Shown: positions 16,651 to 25,130 of the stretch, one piece after another
How positions within the stretch are numbered: the stretch's first letter is position 1
Layout of the letters: every line of letters begins with the position of its first letter
Assembly: GCA_964242215.1 (NCBI GenBank)
Contig: CAXTCJ010000018.1
Coordinates: forward strand, 1 to 64,000
Direction of reading: 5' to 3'
Origin: LMUY01 sp964242215
Lineage (GTDB): Bacteria > Pseudomonadota > Alphaproteobacteria > Acetobacterales > Acetobacteraceae
Length of the DNA stretch: 64,000 bases
The notes under the pieces: generated by a model
Seen by the model: the letters and a program-made list of their open reading frames with translations, nothing else
Told to the model about the DNA's origin: nothing
Databases searched by the model: none
Program-made: the position numbers and the translations under genes

Positions 16651-17475
16651 TCAAAGACACGAGAGGCCGCCGTCGACCGGTAAGCATACCCCGTTGACGT
16701 ACCGAGCTTCGTCGGAAGCAAGGAATAGGGCGGCGTACGCCACGTCCCATGCCGTTCCCATCCGCGACGTCGGGCTGCGGGCGTGGCGTGCGGCAACCAT
16801 CGTCTCGGCGTCGCCGTGGCTGCCGGCAATCTGGCTGTAGATCAGGGGAGTGTCGATCAAGCCAGGCATGACGGCATTGGCGCGGATGCCGCGCGCGGCA
16901 TACTGAATGGCGAGTGCGCGGGTGAATTGATTGAGCCCCGCCTTGCTCGCGTAGTACGAGAAATACGGATAATCGGTCACGACTTCGGCGGCGATCGACG
17001 AGATGTTCACGATGGCGCCGCGTCCCTGGTCCAACATGACCGGCAGCACGTGCTTGCACGCCAGGAACGCACTGGTGAGGTTCACGTCGAGGGCCCGGCG
17101 CCAACTCTCCTCGCTCGCCTCGATCGGATCGCCCATGGTGGTGATCCCAACATTGTTGTGCAGCACGTCCAGGCGGCCGAACTCGGCGAGGGTGCGAGCG
17201 ACGACTCCGGCCAGGGCCTCCGAACTCGTCACGTCGGCGACGCAGGCGATGGCGTGTCCGCCCTCGCTTTGGATGATGCTGCACGTCTCCTCGGCGGCCT
17301 CTGCCCGGTAATCGACGGCGACGATCCGCGCGCCCTCTCGCGCATAGAGCACCGCTGCTGCCTTGCCATTACCCCAACCAGGCCCCGACGAGCCTGCCCC
17401 GAGCACAAGGGCCACGCGATCTTGCAAGCGCCCACGACCGCTCGCTGTGGCGCGCGGGTCGGATCCTGGTTCCAT
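16651..17475 (-). CDS. SDR family oxidoreductase
   Basis: This is a 274-residue short-chain dehydrogenase. The nucleotide-binding loop reads GAGSSGPGWGNG, an extended variant of TGxxxGxG. The NNVG motif is near residue 110, the catalytic Ser is in NISSIAAE, and the Y-x-x-x-K is in YYASKAG. The start at 17475 is chosen because the protein fold begins there and GAGAGGTAGAGAC precedes it; the longer frame overlaps the upstream gene. It is the last gene of the thiolase/CoA-ligase operon, 26 bases after the PCC-domain gene. It likely reduces or oxidises a hydroxy/oxo intermediate, perhaps an acyl-CoA beta carbon. Confidence 0.88.
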   Translation of the reverse strand: MEPGSDPRATASGRGRLQDRVALVLGAGSSGPGWGNGKAAAVLYAREGARIVAVDYRAEAAEETCSIIQSEGGHAIACVADVTSSEALAGVVARTLAEFGRLDVLHNNVGITTMGDPIEASEESWRRALDVNLTSAFLACKHVLPVMLDQGRGAIVNISSIAAEVVTDYPYFSYYASKAGLNQFTRALAIQYAARGIRANAVMPGLIDTPLIYSQIAGSHGDAETMVAARHARSPTSRMGTAWDVAYAALFLASDEARYVNGVCLPVDGGLSCL

Positions 17476-17501
17476 GTCTCTACCTCTCAGCGTCCGTCGT
17501 T

Positions 17502-18368
17502 CTAACCAAGCTGCAGAACGATCTCGGCGCAGATCAGAACAGGGTTCATCCCGCGAACCGGCCGCCCGACGACGATCGCTCCAGACTCGTCGACCAGGAC
17601 GATTTCGATGTCTGTGTGTGCTCCGGGGCGGACGATGCCGCGGCGGATGAAGAACTCGGTCGGGATAGCGTCGACCCGGCCGCCGCCCTCGAGCAAGCAC
17701 CCGACAGTGCTGCCGATCCCGCTGTGGATCGTGGCCCTGGCCGCGCCATATCGGCGGCACAATTCCTCGATTCCCTCGATGAGGTCTTCGTTCGGGCGGA
17801 GCCGGCCAAGCACGCAATCGCAGTCCTCCGGGGCAGCACCGAGCTGCGCGGGGCCGAACAACGTGAAGTTGGTTTCGCAATCCGGCAGGGCGATCATTTC
17901 CGCCTCGGCAATGCCCCAGGCACGGAGCCGGCAAGCGTCTGCGACCCTCGTGTCGAACGGCAGGATATGGCCTGCCCCGGGCCCACTCGCCCCGTGCCAG
18001 AGCGCGTGGGCGTGGAGGAAAGGCATGCCGTCCCGCCGGCCGTAGGTCGCGGTGCCGCTCTCGACCAGCACACCGTCCGCAGGCCGGTGCGTGTCGCTGT
18101 AATAGGCGACGTGATCGGCATCGGGAGATTGCGCGGGCATCACGTATTCGAACGGGTCCAGGCGCAGACCTGCAAGGTCCACTGCCCCGCCACGGATGCC
18201 GGCTGCGGCAAGCGGGCCCGCCATGGCATCTACCAGCGTCGAGCCCGGCTCGGCGGTAAAGCTGATCTCGCGTAGCCGGCCACTCGCGCTCTCGATCCGG
18301 ATTGCTGCCGGCGGCCCGGGATGAGCGATGCGGCGCCGGGTCGCAGTCGGAGTGCCGGTCGGGTGCAT
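17502..18368 (-). CDS. tandem PCC/DUF296-domain protein
   Basis: This 288-residue protein has two domains resembling the PCC (plant and prokaryote conserved, DUF296) fold. The first carries FLHAHALWHGASG (His119 and His121), close to the H-x-H of that family, followed by GGH-like GAGHILPFDTRV. The second, from about residue 170, contains RATIHSGIGSTVGCLLEGG. Prokaryotic PCC proteins are small trimers of poorly known function. Two copies in one chain, set between an acyl-CoA ligase and an SDR, argue for an enzymatic role in the pathway rather than DNA binding. That is inference from context. Confidence 0.68.
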   Translation of the reverse strand: MHPTGTPTATRRRIAHPGPPAAIRIESASGRLREISFTAEPGSTLVDAMAGPLAAAGIRGGAVDLAGLRLDPFEYVMPAQSPDADHVAYYSDTHRPADGVLVESGTATYGRRDGMPFLHAHALWHGASGPGAGHILPFDTRVADACRLRAWGIAEAEMIALPDCETNFTLFGPAQLGAAPEDCDCVLGRLRPNEDLIEGIEELCRRYGAARATIHSGIGSTVGCLLEGGGRVDAIPTEFFIRRGIVRPGAHTDIEIVLVDESGAIVVGRPVRGMNPVLICAEIVLQLG

Positions 18369-18377
18369 GCCGCCTGC

Positions 18378-20015
18378 CTACGCCACCATTTTCGTAGGCT
18401 TGACCTCATCAAGGCAGCCGCGCGCCTCCAACGCCTCGCGCACGATCTTCTTGGTGATCTTGCCATAGGCGGATTTCGGCAGCTCGTCCCAGAACACCAC
18501 GCGCTTCGGCAGTTTGTAGCGGGAGACCTTGTCTTCCAGCCAGCTCAGCAGCGCCGCCTCGTCGAGCGAGGCACCGGGCCGGCAAACGCACACGGCGATA
18601 CCGACCTCGCCCCAAGTGCGGTCGGGCACGCCGACGATCGCCACTTCCGCGAGGGCGGGATGGGTCAACAGCTTCTCCTCGACCTCGCGTGGGTACACGT
18701 TCGATCCGCCGGAGATGTACATGTCGGAGGCGCGACCGGTGATGAACAAGTACCCCGCCTGGTCCAGATGGCCGAGATCGCCGGTGCGGAACCAGCCGTC
18801 GCGGAACGCCTTCGCGTTGGCGTCCGGGTTGTTGTAGTAGCCGGCGAACACGGCGGGACCGCAGACGCAGATCTCCCCGGTCTCGCCCGGTTGCAACTCG
18901 TGCCCGAGATCGTCCTGGATTTGCACCTGCATGCCCGTCCGCTCGAAACCGCAGGTGCCGATCCGCGCGTCAGGCCTATCTTCCAGGGTGTGCAACGCGG
19001 GTGGCAGCACGGTGATATTGCCGGTGACTTCCCCCAGGCCGAAATACTGCACCAGCACCGGCCCGAGCTTGCGGAGGGCGTATTTTTGGTCCTCCCGATA
19101 CATCGGGGCGCCGGCGTAGATCACGTAGCGCAGCGACGAATGGTCATGCCGATCCACTGAGTCGTGCTCCGTCAGCAGCTTCACGATCGTCGGCACGGTG
19201 AACATGTTGGTGACCCGCCAACGCGCCACGAGCCGCCAAGCTTCCTCCGGATCAAAGCGGTCTCCGGCCAGCATCACCGTCCTGACGCCGTGCGCCACCT
19301 GCGTCAGTTGATGAACACCGGCGCCGTGCGACAGCGGTGCCAACAGTAGCGACGCGTCGGCGTTCGTGGTGCCCGGCATTAGGTCGCACAGATGATTGTT
19401 GATGACGAAGGCCATGTGACCGTGGGTGAGGACAGCCCCCTTCGGCCGACCCGTCGTACCGGAGGTGAAGAAGAACCAGCACGGATCGTCGTATTCCACG
19501 TCCGCCACCGGCATGGTTTCACCTAAGTGTTGCGCCACCAACGCGTCGTAATCCACACCGAACGCCGCTTGGCCGATCGAGATGACCAGGCGCAGATCCG
19601 GCACCTGCTCCGTCACGGCCGCTTCGTGCTCGGGAAATTCGGCGCCGCAGATCATCGCACTCGCCCCACTGGCGGCAGCGAGATAGGCGACTTCGGATGC
19701 GGACTGGCGGAAATTGGCCGGCACCCAAACGGCGCCGAGCCGGAAGCACGCGAACATGCTTTCGAACATCTGGTTGCAATTGCGCGACTGCACCAGAACA
19801 CGGTCACCCTTGCCCAGGCCGCTCACACTCAGGGCTACCACGATAGCGTCGACCCGGCTATCCATCTCGGCCCAGGTCCAGGATCGCTCACCCCAGATGA
19901 GCGCCGGGTCGGCCCCATGGCGCCGGGCGTTCTGCCGCAGGAAATGGGACAGGTTCATCACCCGCCGGCTGATCGGTGCAACGCCGCCCTTCGGCGCCAC
20001 CGCGGCCGTGGTCAA
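18378..20015 (-). CDS. AMP-dependent acyl-CoA synthetase/ligase
   Basis: This 545-residue ANL-superfamily ligase has the P-loop TSGTTGRPKGAVLTHG (about residues 190-205), the QYFGLGEVTG segment, the hinge-region GWFRTGDLG, and the catalytic Lys in PKSAYGKITKK near the C-terminus. It adenylates a carboxylate and forms the CoA thioester. I place the start at a TTG (20015) that overlaps the thiolase stop. The segment RRVMNLSHFL, which from memory is typical of the family N-terminus, would otherwise be cut by the internal ATG at 19958. Its thiolase partner suggests activation of an acid for CoA-dependent degradation. Confidence 0.92.
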   Translation of the reverse strand: MTTAAVAPKGGVAPISRRVMNLSHFLRQNARRHGADPALIWGERSWTWAEMDSRVDAIVVALSVSGLGKGDRVLVQSRNCNQMFESMFACFRLGAVWVPANFRQSASEVAYLAAASGASAMICGAEFPEHEAAVTEQVPDLRLVISIGQAAFGVDYDALVAQHLGETMPVADVEYDDPCWFFFTSGTTGRPKGAVLTHGHMAFVINNHLCDLMPGTTNADASLLLAPLSHGAGVHQLTQVAHGVRTVMLAGDRFDPEEAWRLVARWRVTNMFTVPTIVKLLTEHDSVDRHDHSSLRYVIYAGAPMYREDQKYALRKLGPVLVQYFGLGEVTGNITVLPPALHTLEDRPDARIGTCGFERTGMQVQIQDDLGHELQPGETGEICVCGPAVFAGYYNNPDANAKAFRDGWFRTGDLGHLDQAGYLFITGRASDMYISGGSNVYPREVEEKLLTHPALAEVAIVGVPDRTWGEVGIAVCVCRPGASLDEAALLSWLEDKVSRYKLPKRVVFWDELPKSAYGKITKKIVREALEARGCLDEVKPTKMVA

Positions 20016-21181
20016 TGGGTGCGCTCCAGGATGGAGACGTAGTTGGCAACGGCAGCGCCGCCCATGTTGAATACGCCGCCAAGATCGGCCCTGGGCAACT
20101 GCATTGCCCCCGCCTCGCCGGCAAGCTGCATCGCGGCGATGACGTGCATGGACACGCCCGTGGCACCGATCGGGTGGCCCTTGGCCTTGAGCCCACCGGA
20201 CCGGTTGATCGGCAGCTTGCCGTCGGCCGCGGTCCATCCCTCCAGCACGGCGCGCGCACCTTGGCCTTCGGGCACCAGGCCCATGGCTTCGTACTCGATC
20301 AGCTCGGCGATGGTGAAGCAGTCATGCGTCTCGACGAACGAGAGATCGCCGAGCTTGACCTCGGCCGAACCCAGCGCCTGTTGCCAGGCCAGTGCACCGC
20401 CCTCGAACCGGGTCGGGTCGCGGCGGGACAGCGGCAGCATCTCGTTGACATGCGCCGCCCCGCGGAAGCGGATGGCACGTGGCATCGCCTTCGCGGTGTC
20501 CTCGTCGGCCAGGATCAGCGCCGCCGCACCGTCCGAGACCAGCGAGCAATCCGTCCGCTTCAGCGGCCCAGCCACATAGGGGTTTTTGTCGGACGCATTG
20601 CGGCAGAAGTCGAAGCCGAGATCCTTGCGCATCTGAGCGAACGGATTGTCGACGCCGTTCTTGTGGTTCTTCGCCGCGATCGCAGCCAAGGCATCGGATT
20701 GGTCGCCCCAGCGTTGGAAGTAGGTCTCGGCGATCCGACCGAACACGCCAGCGAAGCCGCCCTGGATGTCCGCCTCCTCCCGCCGATAGGAGGCACCGAG
20801 AAGGATGTCGCCAATCTGCGGGCCGGGGGTTGCCGTCATCTTCTCCACCCCGATCACCAGCGCGACGCGGCCGGGACCGGCGGCGATGAAGTCGCGCGCG
20901 GCAAAGATAGCGCTCGAGCCGGTGGCGCAGGCATTTTCATAGCGCGTGGAGGGCTTGAACCGCAGCTCCGGCACCGACAGCATCGGTAGCGAACTCGGGA
21001 AGTCCTGGCGCGAGAAGCCGCCATTGTAGTTGCCGACGAACACGGCATCGACTTCCGAGGGCTGCAACCCGGCATCGGCGATCGCCGCAGTGATGACGCG
21101 GCCCATCAAGGCCTCGATGTCGGGCTCCTCCAATTTCCCGAACGGGCTGTGCGACCAGCCGACGATGCTTGCCTCGGTCAT
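20012..21181 (-). CDS. thiolase family protein (SCP-2/acetyl-CoA acetyltransferase type)
   Basis: This 389-residue thiolase has the acyl-accepting Cys85 in ENACATGSS, the second active-site region ETHDCFTIAE, and the C-terminal GHPIGATG motif. HDCF replaces the classical NEAF, as in the SCP-x-like thiolases that cleave branched or steroid-type 3-oxoacyl-CoA. It is the first gene of a minus-strand operon: thiolase, CoA ligase, PCC-domain protein, SDR. A divergent TRAP transporter operon begins 222 bases away, so uptake and CoA-dependent breakdown of one acid may be linked. Confidence 0.9.
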   Translation of the reverse strand: MTEASIVGWSHSPFGKLEEPDIEALMGRVITAAIADAGLQPSEVDAVFVGNYNGGFSRQDFPSSLPMLSVPELRFKPSTRYENACATGSSAIFAARDFIAAGPGRVALVIGVEKMTATPGPQIGDILLGASYRREEADIQGGFAGVFGRIAETYFQRWGDQSDALAAIAAKNHKNGVDNPFAQMRKDLGFDFCRNASDKNPYVAGPLKRTDCSLVSDGAAALILADEDTAKAMPRAIRFRGAAHVNEMLPLSRRDPTRFEGGALAWQQALGSAEVKLGDLSFVETHDCFTIAELIEYEAMGLVPEGQGARAVLEGWTAADGKLPINRSGGLKAKGHPIGATGVSMHVIAAMQLAGEAGAMQLPRADLGGVFNMGGAAVANYVSILERTH

Positions 21182-21315
21182 GCTACCATCTCCTCCATCT
21201 TGTTGCTTGCACCCACGCCCGTCTTGCTTAGAATCAGGCCCGTCTGGGGCCGTGCCAGTTCTTGTGCACTGCAGTAATGTCGGCCACGTGGCATCTTGCA
21301 GCAGCAGGTATTTTC

Positions 21316-21345
21316 CTGTTTACACAGCACAACCGTATACAAGAG
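21316..21345. promoter_or_regulatory. candidate operator with GTATAC core between divergent operons
   Basis: The palindromic hexamer GTATAC (21335-21340) sits within ACCGTATACAAG, preceded by TGTTTACACAGC. GntR-family (FCD) regulators commonly bind TTGTATACAA-like sites, and the position between the thiolase and TRAP operons suits a shared operator. No GntR gene lies in the window, so this is only a candidate. Confidence 0.3.
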
Positions 21346-21403
21346 TCGAGCCGAACCTGGTCCATCTCATGGACAGTAATCGGTCGAGAGGGAGCATGCC
21401 CAC

Positions 21404-22414
21404 ATGATCGCGATCCAACGCCGGGTGCTACTCACCGGCGCCGTTGCCTTACCGCTGGTATCCATCTGCACCCGGCCGCTCCGGGCTGCCGATTTCAGCT
21501 ATAAATTCGCGACGAACCTCCCCATGGCGCATCCTATGAACGTCCGCATAGCGGCGGCGATCGAGCGCATCAAGACGGCGACGAACGGCCAGCTCGCGAT
21601 CGAGCTGTTCCCCAACAGCCAACTCGGCAGCGATCCCGACATGCTCAGCCAAGTGCGCTCGGGCGCCATCCAGTTCTTCACGTTGTCCGGCCTTATCCTG
21701 TCCACGCTAGTGCCGCTCGCTGCGATCAACGGCGTAGGGTTCGCCTTCAAGGACACGGACCAGGTGTTCGCCGCAATGGACGGCAAGCTGGGTGAATTGG
21801 TACGTGCGGAGATCGACAAGCGCGGCCTGATGGCGTTCCCACATATCTTCGACAGCGGCTACCGCCAGATCACCTCGAGCGTGAAGCCAATTCGCTCGCC
21901 GGACGATCTCAAGGCAATGAAGATCCGCGTGCCGCCCTCGGCGCTCTGGACGTCGATGTTCACGGCGTTCGGTGCCTCCCCCACGACGATAAGCTTCAAC
22001 GAAACCTATTCTGCGCTGCAGACCAAGGTTGCCGACGGGCAGGAAAACCCGCTCTCGGTGGTGGATACCGCCAAGCTGTACGAAGTGCAGAGCTACTGTT
22101 CCATGACCAACCACATGTGGGACGGCTTCTGGCTGCTGACCAACAAGCGAGCCTTCGGCCAACTGCCGCAACCGATGCAGGACATCGCGACCCGGGAATT
22201 CGGTCAGGCCGTTACCGAGGCGCGGGTGGACGTCGCGAAACTGAACGCCGACCTGCAGACGCAGCTCTCTGCGAAAGGTCTCAAGTTCAACGAGACCGAC
22301 CCGATGGCATTCCGCGACGTGCTGCGCCATGCCGGGTTCTACACCGAGTGGAAGCGGCGCTTCGGCGATGAGGCCTGGACGACGCTGGAGGGCGTCGTAG
22401 GCCCGCTCTCGTGA
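21404..22414 (+). CDS. TRAP transporter solute-binding protein (DctP family)
   Basis: This 336-residue exported protein has a twin-arginine-like N-terminus (QRRVLLTG, then a hydrophobic stretch and a cleavage region near residue 28). The mature part begins with a DctP-type strand, FSYKFATNLPMAHPMN. Family blocks follow, including ELFPNSQLGSDPDML and the MKIRVP segment whose Arg normally binds the substrate carboxylate. It captures an organic acid in the periplasm for the membrane subunits encoded next. The gene ends inside the GTG start of the following gene. GGGAGC precedes the start. Confidence 0.92.
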   Translation: MIAIQRRVLLTGAVALPLVSICTRPLRAADFSYKFATNLPMAHPMNVRIAAAIERIKTATNGQLAIELFPNSQLGSDPDMLSQVRSGAIQFFTLSGLILSTLVPLAAINGVGFAFKDTDQVFAAMDGKLGELVRAEIDKRGLMAFPHIFDSGYRQITSSVKPIRSPDDLKAMKIRVPPSALWTSMFTAFGASPTTISFNETYSALQTKVADGQENPLSVVDTAKLYEVQSYCSMTNHMWDGFWLLTNKRAFGQLPQPMQDIATREFGQAVTEARVDVAKLNADLQTQLSAKGLKFNETDPMAFRDVLRHAGFYTEWKRRFGDEAWTTLEGVVGPLS

Positions 22415-24285
22415 CGGCACTCCAGCAGGCCGTACCGCGACGAACCGGCACGGCCGGGGCGATTGGTGTGGCATTGCACGGCGGGGAGCGACTGCTGACC
22501 CGGCTCGTGGAGGCCGTAGCCGCCGCCATCGTCCTGGCCGAAACCTTGATCCTGCTAACGGGTGTCGTGTTTCGCTTCGTCCTGCATGCGCCGCTCGTCT
22601 GGTCGGACGAACTCGCATCGATCCTGTTCCTCTGGCTCGCCATGCTGGGCTCGGTCATCGCCCTGCAACGACAGCAGCACATGCGCCTCACCGCCTTGGT
22701 CAGTGCCGTCTCGCCACGCGTGCAAGCTATGCTGCAGGCGTTTGCGGTGGGCGCGGCGGTGCTATTCCTCCTCTTGGTCGTACCGCACGCGGTGGATTAC
22801 GCGAGTGACCAGTGGTTCATCGAAACGCCGGCGCTCGGCTGGTCCGACATGACGCGGGCGGGCGCCTTGCCCGTCGGGTTCGGACTGATGCTTGTGCTGA
22901 GCGCCTTGCAACTCACCCGGCTGCGCTGGAGCGACGTCGTGATCGCGGCGGCGGTTCTGCTCGTCCTCGCAAGCCTGATGTATCTGGGTGCACCGGCGTT
23001 GCGGGCGATGGGTCACTGGAACCTCGTCGTGTTCTTTGTGGCGCTGCTGGTACTCTGCGTGTTGTCCGGCGTGCCGATAGGATTTTCCTTCGGCCTCGCG
23101 ACATTTTCCTATCTTGCCACCACCACCAGCGTGCCGCTCTCCATCGTGGTGAGCCGCATGGACGAGGGTATGAGCTCGCTGATCCTGCTCGCCGTGCCGC
23201 TTTTCGTGCTGCTCGGCGCGCTCATCGAGATGACCGGCATGGCCGCCGCGATGGTCGGCTTCCTCGTGGCACTGCTCGGCCATGTCCGCGGCGGACTGAA
23301 CTACGTGTTGCTGGGTGCCATGTACCTCATCTCCGGCATTTCCGGTGCTAAGGCAGCCGATATGGCAGCGGTTGCTCCCGTGCTGTTTCCCGAAATGAAA
23401 CGCCGCGGCATCGACGAGGGGGAAATGGTCTCGCTGCTATCCGCGTCCGGGGCGATGAGCGAGACCATCCCGCCATCGATCGTGCTGATCGCGATCGGAT
23501 CCACCACGGGTGTTTCGATCGCCGCACTGTTCACCGGCGGTCTGGTGCCGGCGCTCGTCCTGGCGTTGGCACTCGGCGGGGTCGCCTGGTATCGGGCGCG
23601 TCGCACCCCCACGATCGAGGCTCGACGCGCTCCCCTGCGCGTGATCGGGGGCACCCTTCTCGTGGCCCTGCCAGCGCTCGTTCTTCCGGTGGTGATCCGG
23701 GCCTCGGTGATCGAGGGCGTGACGACGGCAACCGAGGTTTCGACCGTAGGCATCGCCTATAGTGTGGTCGCGGGCCTGGTCATTTACCGCCGCTTCGATT
23801 GGCGCCGTATCTACCCCATGCTGGTCGATACCGCCGCGCTGTCGGGGGCGATCCTTTTCATCATCGGCGCTGCGACCTGCATGGCCTGGGCACTCACCCA
23901 ATCCGGCTTCTCTCATAGTCTAGCAGCTGCGATGCAGGCGCTGCCGGGCGGCCGGTTTGGCTTCCTCGCCGTGTCGATCATTGCTTTCATCGTGTTGGGA
24001 AGCGTTCTCGAAGGCATCCCTGCGATGGTGCTGTTCGGGCCGCTGCTGTTCCCGATCGCGCGCGGGGTGGGTGTGAACGAGGTGCACTACGCAATGGTCG
24101 CGGTGCTGTCGATGGGCCTCGGCTTGTTCGCCCCACCGTTCGGCGTCGGGTACTACGCAGCCTGTGCTGTGGGCCAGATCAACCCCGACGCAGGCATGCG
24201 GCGCATCTGGCCGTATCTCGGGGCGCTGCTCGTGGGTCTGATCCTCGTGGCGGCAGTTCCCTGGTTATCGACCGGCTTCCTATAG
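22411..24285 (+). CDS. fused TRAP transporter membrane protein (DctQ-DctM)
   Basis: This 624-residue membrane protein is a fusion. Residues 1-195 form the four-helix small DctQ subunit, with the typical VVFRFVLHAPLVWSDELA and LGSVIALQRQQHM segments. Residues about 210-624 form the large DctM subunit with its repeated helices and the GGLVPAL motif. The start is a GTG overlapping the DctP stop by four bases, so the two are translationally coupled. It drives Na+-dependent import of the acid bound by DctP. Q-M fusions are known in the family but less common than separate genes. Confidence 0.92.
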   Translation: MTALQQAVPRRTGTAGAIGVALHGGERLLTRLVEAVAAAIVLAETLILLTGVVFRFVLHAPLVWSDELASILFLWLAMLGSVIALQRQQHMRLTALVSAVSPRVQAMLQAFAVGAAVLFLLLVVPHAVDYASDQWFIETPALGWSDMTRAGALPVGFGLMLVLSALQLTRLRWSDVVIAAAVLLVLASLMYLGAPALRAMGHWNLVVFFVALLVLCVLSGVPIGFSFGLATFSYLATTTSVPLSIVVSRMDEGMSSLILLAVPLFVLLGALIEMTGMAAAMVGFLVALLGHVRGGLNYVLLGAMYLISGISGAKAADMAAVAPVLFPEMKRRGIDEGEMVSLLSASGAMSETIPPSIVLIAIGSTTGVSIAALFTGGLVPALVLALALGGVAWYRARRTPTIEARRAPLRVIGGTLLVALPALVLPVVIRASVIEGVTTATEVSTVGIAYSVVAGLVIYRRFDWRRIYPMLVDTAALSGAILFIIGAATCMAWALTQSGFSHSLAAAMQALPGGRFGFLAVSIIAFIVLGSVLEGIPAMVLFGPLLFPIARGVGVNEVHYAMVAVLSMGLGLFAPPFGVGYYAACAVGQINPDAGMRRIWPYLGALLVGLILVAAVPWLSTGFL

Positions 24286-24296
24286 CGGAGAAACCC

Positions 24297-25040
24297 ATGC
24301 GCCTGGCGAACAAGGTCGCGATCGTGACGGGCGGGCTGTCTGGAATCGGCGATGCCATCGCACGCCGTTTCGCGGAGGAAGGCGCGCTGGTCGTTGCCGC
24401 CGATCTCGCAACCGCGGCGACGGAGTTGGAGGATGGCAGGGTCGCGCCGTTTCATACCGATGTTGCCGACCCGGCGAGCGTGGATCGGCTCGTCAGTGCC
24501 GTCATCGCCAAGCATGGTCGCGTGGATTGCCTGGTGAACTCCGCCGGCATCGGCGCGGATGTGCCGTTCCTGGAGACGACGCTCGAGACGTTCGACCGCA
24601 TCATCGCCATCAACCTGCGCGGCAGCTTCATCGTGGGGCAGCGCGCCGCCCATGCTATGCGGGACGGCGGAGGTGGCGCGATCCTGAACATTGCGAGCGT
24701 CTCCGGCGTTATCGGCAATGTCGGACGCTCGGCCTATGGCGCATCCAAAGGCGGGGTGGTGCTGCTCAGCAAGGTCATGGCGGTGGATTTGGCGGCGTAC
24801 GGGATCCGCGTGAATGTCCTGGCACCGGGACCGATCTCGACGCCGTTGACGGATGCCGTGCACACCCCGGCCGTCCGCGAGAAATGGCACGAACAAACAA
24901 TACTGCGACGGTATGGCCGGCCGGACGAGATGGCCGGTGCAGCGGTGTTTCTGTGCTCCGACGATGCATCGTATATCACCGGCCACGTGCTCGCCGCCGA
25001 CGGAGGGTTTCTCGCGGCGGGCCTCACTGCTTCGGGCTAA
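24297..25040 (+). CDS. SDR family oxidoreductase
   Basis: This 247-residue classical short-chain dehydrogenase has TGGLSGIG at residues 10-17, the NSAG motif near 80, Ser in NIASVSG, the catalytic pair in YGASKGG, and the PG after the active site (LAPGPIST). GGAG precedes the ATG, which lies 11 bases after the TRAP gene, so it is co-transcribed. It probably oxidises or reduces the imported hydroxy acid or a derived intermediate. A REP-like palindrome follows the gene. Confidence 0.9.
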   Translation: MRLANKVAIVTGGLSGIGDAIARRFAEEGALVVAADLATAATELEDGRVAPFHTDVADPASVDRLVSAVIAKHGRVDCLVNSAGIGADVPFLETTLETFDRIIAINLRGSFIVGQRAAHAMRDGGGGAILNIASVSGVIGNVGRSAYGASKGGVVLLSKVMAVDLAAYGIRVNVLAPGPISTPLTDAVHTPAVREKWHEQTILRRYGRPDEMAGAAVFLCSDDASYITGHVLAADGGFLAAGLTASG

Positions 25041-25070
25041 GGGTGCGAGTAGCGCTGCTCGTGCCCACGT

Positions 25071-25124
25071 GCCCCCTCCACCATGCTGCGCATGGTCCCC
25101 CTCCCCCGTAAAGAACGGGGGAGG
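25071..25124. repeat. REP-like palindromic repeat, second copy
   Basis: CCCCCTCCACCATGCTGCGC-ATGG is followed by TCCCCCTCCCCCG and its complement CGGGGGAGG. This is the reverse complement arrangement of the modules at 531-655. It lies between the convergent SDR and MFS genes. Confidence 0.65.
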
Positions 25125-25130
25125 ATTTAG

